This document shows, piece by piece, positions 5,574 to 10,560 of a DNA stretch of 10,560 nt. Source of the DNA: CAYMTV01 sp964393525. Its GTDB lineage: Bacteria; Patescibacteriota; Microgenomatia; Daviesbacterales; UBA10151. Made by a program: the position numbers and the translations under genes. How positions within the stretch are numbered: the stretch's first letter is position 1; every line of letters starts with the position of its first letter. Below the pieces are notes generated by a model that saw only the letters and a list, made by a program, of their open reading frames with translations, was not told the origin of the DNA and ran no database searches. Location of the stretch: contig CAYMTV010000031.1 in the NCBI GenBank assembly GCA_964393525.1, positions 1-10,560 on the forward strand, written 5' to 3'.

Positions 5574-7934
5574 ATGGAAGATAATATGGAAATTGAAGAG
5601 ATTGCCACAATTTTAGATGAGGGGCTTTTGGTGGTAGATAGCGATGATCGGTTACTTTACATGAATCCAAAAGCCGAAAAACTTTTGGGATGGAAGAAAG
5701 AAGAGGTGAAAGGTCAGGATTCCCACAAACTGTTTCACTACAAGGACCCAAACGGAAAGATCATCAAAAAAGAGGATTGTCCACAGCTTATAAGCGTTTT
5801 TAAAAAACGCAAAAACATCAGGCGGGAGGATCAATATTTTGTCCATAAAGATGGTTCTTTATTTCCGGTAAGAGTAATTGCCTCCCCTGTATTAAAAGAA
5901 GGAAAGGTGATTAGGGCAATTGTGGCTTTTGAGGACATCTCGGAATATAAAAAAACAGAGCAGTCTTTGACCTTTCTTGCTAAAGCCAGCGAAATATTAT
6001 CTTCGTCATTAGATTACCATGAAACGCTTAGTGCAGTTGTCAATTTAGCGGTTCCAAGGGTATCAGACTGGTGTGCAATTGATATCCAAAGTGAGGGGAA
6101 GATAGAGCAGCTGGCTGTAGCCCATGTTGATCCAAAAAAGATCAAACTGGCAAGGAAGCTTAGGGAGATAGTTCCGCCGGATAAATCTCCGGCCATCCAA
6201 AGGATCCTAAAAACAGGCAAGCCGGAACTTTATCCCCATATTACGGAAGAAATGCTCAAATCCACTGCAGTACATAAAAAACATTTCAGTTTATCAAAAC
6301 AACTTGGGATATATTCGGCAATGCTCTCTCCTTTAAAAGTCAATAAAAAAACCATCGGCGTTATTACATTTGTATCAGCCGAGTCAAAAAGAAGTTTTAA
6401 TCAGGCAGATTTGCAGTTTGCACAACAGTTGGCACACAGATCTTCTATAGCAATAGAAAATGCCAATTTATATCAGGCTGTCCGGGTTGCACGAAAGAGG
6501 CTTGATAATATAGTTGCCAATGTTCCCGGAGTTGTCTGGGAGGCTTGGGGGCATCCAAGCGCTGATGAGCAAAGGATAGATTTTGTTTCAAGTTATGTGG
6601 AGAAAATGCTTGGGTATACAGTTTTAGAATGGCTTTCTACCCCAAACTTTTGGCTAAAAATTGTCCATCCCGAGGACAAAGAGCGGGCAGCCAAAGAGGC
6701 TGAAAAGATATTTAAAAGCGGCAGGGGCGGGATAAGTGAGTTTAGGTGGGTAGGTAAAGATGGTCGGGTGTTTTGGGTGGAGGCCCAATCAAGAGTTGTA
6801 AAAGATGAAAATGGTAACCCATTAGGCATGAGAGGGGTGACCATAGATATCAGCCAAAGAAAAAAGGATGAGAGAGGATTGGAACAACTGGCGGCAATTG
6901 TTGAAACCTCCGATGATGCGATTTTAACAGTAGACCTAAAGGGGTTTATCACAAGCTGGAATCCGGGTGCTGAAAACCTTTATGGCTATAGCGCCAGGGA
7001 GTCTATCGGTAAACACATTTCTAGTATTATCCCAAAAGAGAGAATAGAAGAGTTTTCGGAGATCATGGAGATCATAGGAATAGGTGAGGGGGTAGATCAT
7101 CTGGAAACTGTCAGGAAAAGAAAAGATGGAAGATTAACTGATGTTTCACTCACGATCTCGCCCTTAAGAGATGCTCGGGGAAACGTTATTGGGGCATCAA
7201 CTATAGCCAGGAATATCTCAGTTTCAAAAGAACTTGAAAGGAGAAAAGATGCTTTTATTGGCATGGCCAGCCATGAGCTTAAAACCCCGATTACAACTCT
7301 TAAGGCTTTTACTCAGGTTTTACAAAAGCGGTTTGAAAGTTCAAGTGACGACTTATCAAAAAAATTCCTGTTAAAGATGAATGATCAACTCAACCGGCTG
7401 ACGGATCTGATCACCGATCTTTTGGATCTATCCAAAATCCAATCGAACAAGCTTGAATTGGATAAACAGATGTTTAATATAAATGATCTAGTTAAAGAAA
7501 CCATTGAAGATATTCAAAGTGTTGAGAGTAAGCACAAGATAATTTTGGAAAACGGAGTGGATGCACAGGTTAAGGGAGATAAAGACAGGATTAGCCAAGT
7601 AATGACAAATCTTATAACAAACGCCATCAAATATTCGCCTCAGAATGATAAGGTTGTAGTTAAACTTGAGTTTAAATCAAAGGGACAAAGCGTAAATCCA
7701 AATAACATAGTGATCTCGGTCCAAGACTTTGGTATAGGTATCTCCAAGACCCATCAAAAAAGAATCTTTGATAGGTTTTACCGGGCAGCGGGGGTGAGTG
7801 AAAAAACTTTTCCTGGTTTGGGGATAGGTCTTTATATATCATCAGAGATCGTGAGACGTCATGGAGGTAATATTTGGGTTGAAAGCATTAAAAGAAAAGG
7901 TTCAACATTTTCGTTTTCTTTACCGCTTAAGTAA
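5574..7934 (+). CDS. PAS-GAF-PAS-PAS histidine kinase (soluble)
   Basis: A multi-sensor histidine kinase of 786 residues. I chose ATG 5574 because GGAG (5564-5567) lies six bases upstream; GTG 5562, ATG 5571 and ATG 5586 are alternatives. Domains in order: PAS (about 6-125, with an HxxxDG...CP pattern), GAF (about 133-300), PAS of the PAS_3 type ending in GVTIDIS (about 311-425), PAS (about 439-552, with SWNPGAENLYGYS), HisKA with phospho-acceptor His567 in SHELKTP, and HATPase_c with Asn683 in NAIKYS, DFGIGI from Asp718 and GLGIGLY from 748. No transmembrane helix is visible, so it senses in the cytoplasm; ligands or cofactors of the PAS and GAF domains cannot be told. The kinase core is strikingly similar to that of the CheB-CheR fusion at 525-3719 (for example S-IQ--KL-L-K and NAIKYSP---DKV). 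The receiver protein 19 bases downstream is its likely partner. Confidence 0.93.
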   Translation: MEDNMEIEEIATILDEGLLVVDSDDRLLYMNPKAEKLLGWKKEEVKGQDSHKLFHYKDPNGKIIKKEDCPQLISVFKKRKNIRREDQYFVHKDGSLFPVRVIASPVLKEGKVIRAIVAFEDISEYKKTEQSLTFLAKASEILSSSLDYHETLSAVVNLAVPRVSDWCAIDIQSEGKIEQLAVAHVDPKKIKLARKLREIVPPDKSPAIQRILKTGKPELYPHITEEMLKSTAVHKKHFSLSKQLGIYSAMLSPLKVNKKTIGVITFVSAESKRSFNQADLQFAQQLAHRSSIAIENANLYQAVRVARKRLDNIVANVPGVVWEAWGHPSADEQRIDFVSSYVEKMLGYTVLEWLSTPNFWLKIVHPEDKERAAKEAEKIFKSGRGGISEFRWVGKDGRVFWVEAQSRVVKDENGNPLGMRGVTIDISQRKKDERGLEQLAAIVETSDDAILTVDLKGFITSWNPGAENLYGYSARESIGKHISSIIPKERIEEFSEIMEIIGIGEGVDHLETVRKRKDGRLTDVSLTISPLRDARGNVIGASTIARNISVSKELERRKDAFIGMASHELKTPITTLKAFTQVLQKRFESSSDDLSKKFLLKMNDQLNRLTDLITDLLDLSKIQSNKLELDKQMFNINDLVKETIEDIQSVESKHKIILENGVDAQVKGDKDRISQVMTNLITNAIKYSPQNDKVVVKLEFKSKGQSVNPNNIVISVQDFGIGISKTHQKRIFDRFYRAAGVSEKTFPGLGIGLYISSEIVRRHGGNIWVESIKRKGSTFSFSLPLK

Positions 7935-7953
7935 TATATACTACCTAAAAAAT

Positions 7954-8319
7954 ATGACTCAAAAAGCAAAAAATAAAATACTGGTACTTGATGATGACCC
8001 TGGGATTTTGGAGGCGATCAAAGCTATTTTGGAATCGGAAGGTTATGAGGTGAAGGCTTACGAAAGGACAGATCAGATTAGAATTAGCGGTGAAGGACGG
8101 CCGGATTTAATAATCCTTGATCTTTTGCTTTCGGGAAAAGACGGTAAAGAGGTTGCCCGGGAGCTAAAGCAGAATGATAAAACAAAGAGTATTCCGATAA
8201 TTATGTTTTCCGCCCATCCTACTGCGTGGGAATCTGCCAAGGAGTCAGGGGTTGATGATTTTTTGCCCAAGCCTTTTGACATGAATGAACTTCTGTCCAT
8301 GGTAAAAAAATACATTTGA
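7954..8319 (+). CDS. single-domain response regulator (receiver only)
   Basis: The start ATG 7954 gives 121 residues; an upstream in-frame extension to 7861 would overlap the end of the kinase and is not receiver-like. All receiver landmarks are present: Asp13-Asp15 in LDDDP, phospho-acceptor Asp56 in ILDLLLSG, Ser86 in MFSAH and Lys106 in PKPF. It ends directly after the fifth helix, so there is no output domain. It lies 19 bases after the PAS-GAF kinase and is expected to accept phosphate from it. No Shine-Dalgarno is seen before ATG 7954. It is a paralogue of the receiver at 3716-4117. Where that protein has the common DxxMPG, this one has DLLLSG, so the conserved MP turn after the acceptor Asp is replaced. 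Confidence 0.92.
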   Translation: MTQKAKNKILVLDDDPGILEAIKAILESEGYEVKAYERTDQIRISGEGRPDLIILDLLLSGKDGKEVARELKQNDKTKSIPIIMFSAHPTAWESAKESGVDDFLPKPFDMNELLSMVKKYI

Positions 8320-8321
8320 AA

Positions 8322-8801
8322 ATGGGACAAATTATTACCGCAGGTCAAATTTCAAAAATAACCCAAAAGCTAAATTTGAATAAAAAACGGGTAGTTTTAG
8401 TAGGAGGATGTTTTGATATTTTGCACTTAGGTCATGTAATTTTTTTGGAAAAAGCTGCAAAAAAGGGAAATGTTTTAGTAGTTTTACTGGAAAGCGATAG
8501 GGATGTTGCAAAAAGGAAGGGACAGGGAAGACCCATCCATACCCAAAAAGATAGAGCACGGGTTTTAGCTGCTTTATCTTCGGTTGATTTTGTTGTGCTA
8601 CTGCCAAAGATGAAATCAGACTTAGCCTATGACAAAATTGTCCAAAAAATTAAACCTCAAGTTATTGCCACAACAGCAAATGATCCGGAAGTTGAATATA
8701 AAAAAAGATCTGCAAAAAATGTCAATGCTGAAGTTAAAATTGTTACCAAAAGGATCAAAGATCACTCCAGCAGCAAAACCAAGTTTTTACTAGAAAACTA
8801 A
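8322..8801 (+). CDS. HxGH nucleotidyltransferase (RfaE/HldE domain II-like adenylyl- or cytidylyltransferase)
   Basis: A 159-residue single-domain enzyme of the nucleotidyltransferase superfamily. The first motif, GGCFDILHLGH (residues 28-38), contains the HxGH signature His35-Leu-Gly-His38 that binds the nucleotide triphosphate. It is followed by a phosphate-loop region with SDRDVAKRKGQGRPI and the helix DRARVLAALSSVDFVV. A later SSSKTKF near the C-terminus may stand for the ISTTKI-type motif. Length and motifs resemble the C-terminal domain of HldE/RfaE (heptose-1-phosphate adenylyltransferase) and glycerol-3-phosphate cytidylyltransferases; the true substrate is unknown. I chose ATG 8322, two bases after the receiver stop; a TTG at 8316 is the other possibility. 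No clear ribosome binding site is present. No other sugar-nucleotide gene is in view, so its place between a receiver and a kinase is unexplained and may only reflect operon packing. Confidence 0.82.
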   Translation: MGQIITAGQISKITQKLNLNKKRVVLVGGCFDILHLGHVIFLEKAAKKGNVLVVLLESDRDVAKRKGQGRPIHTQKDRARVLAALSSVDFVVLLPKMKSDLAYDKIVQKIKPQVIATTANDPEVEYKKRSAKNVNAEVKIVTKRIKDHSSSKTKFLLEN

Positions 8802-8817
8802 TTTCTTACCCAAAGCA

Positions 8818-9972
8818 ATGGAAAATATTTTAGAAGAAATTTACAAATCCAGTTTAAAGTTGCTTGAGCCGCTGGATCCTGAAGATACTTATGCCCTGGT
8901 TGTTAAAGAGGCGGTTAAATTAGTTGAGGCAGATTTTGGTTCCTTATTAATTATTAAAGGTGGTGAATTAAAACAGGTTTACAGCACTCTGCCTATAAAT
9001 TTAAAACGTCGAAAGAAGGGTTTTGCCTATAGAGCTTTCAAAGAAAACAAAACCTATGTTTTACCCAAGGATATCTTTGGTAAGACTCATCCTGTTTTAG
9101 GGAGGTTAGGGCTTAAATCTAATATTTATATCTCCATTTCATACCGCAATAAATCAATTGGAGTATTAATAGTCAACTCCAAAAAGGAAAAGCATTTTAA
9201 TAAAAAACAATTACGTATACTCCAACTTTATGGATCTATGGCATCTTTGGCTATCAGAAAAACCGAGTTATTTGCAGAAGCCCAGAAAGCCTTAACAATA
9301 CGGGATCAATTTATCCCTTTGGCTGCTCATGAGCTAAGAACTCCGATCACCGCTATCTCAGGCTATATTCAGCTTTTACACAAGAAACTTTCAAACCACA
9401 ATGGAGCAGAGGGGAAGTGGATTAGAGAACTTGATTTGGAAAGCAAAAGATTGACCAGATTAGTCACGGGGTTGGTTGAGATTAACCGGATTAATTCAGA
9501 TCAGTTTAATTTGAATTTAAGAGAATACCAGGTTGATGAGTTAGTGGGTATAGCAATTTCCAAATTTCATCAATTTTATCCTGAAAGAAAAGTTAATATC
9601 ATAAATCAAATTACAAGCCACCAGGTTAAGATAATAGGAGATTTAGAAAAACTGGTGATGGTTTTAGTTCATCTTTTGGAAAATGCTGCCAAATTTTCAG
9701 CTCAGGATGCAAAAATTGATTTATGGATCAAATCTCAAGATAAAACGATTACCATATCTGTTCAAGATTACGGTGACGGGATTAGTAAAGCCGATCTTAA
9801 CAATATTTTTGATGGATTTTATAAAGGACAATTCTTTTATAAAACAGGCTTAGGCTTAGGATTATTTTTGGCTAAAAATGTGGTTGACAAACATAAAGGC
9901 TCCATTGCAATACATTCTAAACTTAAAAAAGGAACACAGGTAATAATAAAATTACCTAAAGTAAAATTATGA
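8818..9972 (+). CDS. GAF-domain histidine kinase (soluble)
   Basis: A 384-residue histidine kinase with one GAF-like sensor domain (about 15-150), a short connecting helix, HisKA (about 163-230) with phospho-acceptor His171 in AAHELRTP, and HATPase_c (about 275-382) with Asn289 in LLENAAKFS, DYGDGIS from Asp317 and GLGLGLFLA from 344. There is no transmembrane segment. It is the most divergent of the three kinases here: AAHELRTP replaces SHELKTP, and ENAAKFS replaces the NAIKYS of the other two. It starts 16 bases after the nucleotidyltransferase, with no obvious Shine-Dalgarno. No receiver gene is adjacent in the visible sequence, so it may share one of the two receivers, or its partner may lie elsewhere. 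Its 3' end overlaps the next gene by ATGA (9969-9972). Confidence 0.9.
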   Translation: MENILEEIYKSSLKLLEPLDPEDTYALVVKEAVKLVEADFGSLLIIKGGELKQVYSTLPINLKRRKKGFAYRAFKENKTYVLPKDIFGKTHPVLGRLGLKSNIYISISYRNKSIGVLIVNSKKEKHFNKKQLRILQLYGSMASLAIRKTELFAEAQKALTIRDQFIPLAAHELRTPITAISGYIQLLHKKLSNHNGAEGKWIRELDLESKRLTRLVTGLVEINRINSDQFNLNLREYQVDELVGIAISKFHQFYPERKVNIINQITSHQVKIIGDLEKLVMVLVHLLENAAKFSAQDAKIDLWIKSQDKTITISVQDYGDGISKADLNNIFDGFYKGQFFYKTGLGLGLFLAKNVVDKHKGSIAIHSKLKKGTQVIIKLPKVKL

Positions 9973-10560
9973 GTCACGACCAATTAGAGCCATACAGACA
10001 GAAAGCTGCCCAGATCTTTGCTCAAAATCTGGAACTTAGAACCCAAAAGCCTACTCGAGCGATATTAAACCATTTAGAAGAAACTAATCCTGGTAGTGGT
10101 TTGCCCATGCTTAGAAGCAGGTTACAAGGTATCTTAAAACCACAAGGATTAAATGAGGTAAGAGCATGGGTAGTAGTTTCTGGTTTAACTGGAGTATCCA
10201 AATCTTCTTTTATCGGACAATTGGGGCACGAATTAGATGAAGAATATAGGGAAGCTATGGGAGAAGATATCCCTGCTCCGCTATATACCTTTGCTTTAAG
10301 AGAGGCAATAACCCTTTCCAGAAAACGCGGTAAAATTTCTGATAATGTATTACAGGGACAAATTGATCCAAAAGGGTATCAGGATGTAGCTTATGTTCAA
10401 GATAGAGTAAGAGCTTTAGCAAGAGACTATCTTCCCGGATCATGGGTAGTATTTGATGAGTGTATTTTAGACACTGAAAATATAGATTCCGGGCATCGGT
10501 TAATCGGTGTGCCAAGAGCCAATTTAGCAAGCTTAAGAAGAATGGGTTCTTACTTTGGAA
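9969..10560 (+). CDS. P-loop NTPase/kinase-like protein, 3' end outside the window
   Basis: The frame starts at ATG 9969, overlapping the kinase stop by ATGA, and stays open to the window end (197 codons seen). After a helical N-terminus (about 1-65), a beta strand WVVVSG leads into a Walker A-like loop G72-LTGV-S77-K78-S79, in which the usual GK is SK. A strand-plus-acidic motif WVVFDE (Asp163, Glu164) is a good Walker B candidate. Between them lie helices with FALREAITLSRKRG and an Arg-rich RVRALARDY. This would suit a nucleotide-binding fold such as a small-molecule or protein kinase, or an AAA-type ATPase, but I do not recognise the family. The tight coupling to the GAF kinase suggests joint expression. 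The function is unknown. Confidence 0.72.
   Translation, partial: MSHDQLEPYRQKAAQIFAQNLELRTQKPTRAILNHLEETNPGSGLPMLRSRLQGILKPQGLNEVRAWVVVSGLTGVSKSSFIGQLGHELDEEYREAMGEDIPAPLYTFALREAITLSRKRGKISDNVLQGQIDPKGYQDVAYVQDRVRALARDYLPGSWVVFDECILDTENIDSGHRLIGVPRANLASLRRMGSYFG

Noticed and set aside
7861..7953. N-terminal extension of the second receiver protein
   Set aside because: It overlaps the conserved C-terminal strand of the PAS-GAF kinase in another frame and has no receiver features; ATG 7954 is the natural start.
10255..10530. Minus-strand open frame of 91 codons
   Set aside because: It lies opposite the P-loop protein, whose + strand frame is open from 9969 to the window end with Walker-like motifs and an ATGA link to the preceding gene.

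Overview
The window is a gene-dense, low-GC stretch of bacterial chromosome. All confident genes are on the + strand, and TGA is used as a normal stop codon. It is dominated by two-component signalling: three soluble histidine kinases and two stand-alone receiver proteins. Recognisable ribosome binding sites are patchy, and several genes are joined by 4-base ATGA stop/start overlaps. Low GC, very short gaps, weak Shine-Dalgarno use and a GEVED-type surface protein would fit an uncultivated lineage such as Patescibacteria (CPR). This is an inference only; there is no rRNA or other marker gene in the window.

Layout. (1) 1-177 is the C-terminal end of a TSUP/TauE-SafE-like membrane transporter, closed by a clear intrinsic terminator (214-243). 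(2) 313-4117 is a tightly coupled three-gene unit: a small excisionase/MerR-like HTH protein, a large CheB-CheR-PAS-coiled coil-PAS-histidine kinase fusion, and a single-domain response regulator. Both junctions are ATGA overlaps. A perfect 11-bp inverted repeat (278-316) covers the start codon of the HTH gene and looks like an operator. (3) 4292-5398 is a membrane-anchored extracytoplasmic protein with a GEVED domain, preceded by a plausible promoter. (4) 5574-9972 is a second signalling run: a PAS-GAF-PAS-PAS histidine kinase, a second single-domain response regulator, an HxGH nucleotidyltransferase (RfaE/HldE domain II-like) and a GAF histidine kinase. (5) 9969 to the end is an incomplete P-loop protein with an unusual Walker A motif, overlapping the last kinase by ATGA.

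How the genes may work together. The first two kinase-receiver pairs resemble each other strongly in their catalytic cores and receivers, which suggests a local duplication with different sensor modules attached. None of the kinases has a transmembrane segment, so they should sense cytoplasmic signals. Neither receiver has an output domain, so output is probably by protein contact or phosphorelay, or through a partner such as the HTH protein. The third kinase has no receiver of its own in view. No gap exceeds 300 bases: the non-coding stretches are 178-312, 4118-4291 and 5399-5573, and each holds candidate regulatory structure. I saw no tRNA, rRNA, CRISPR array or insertion sequence.
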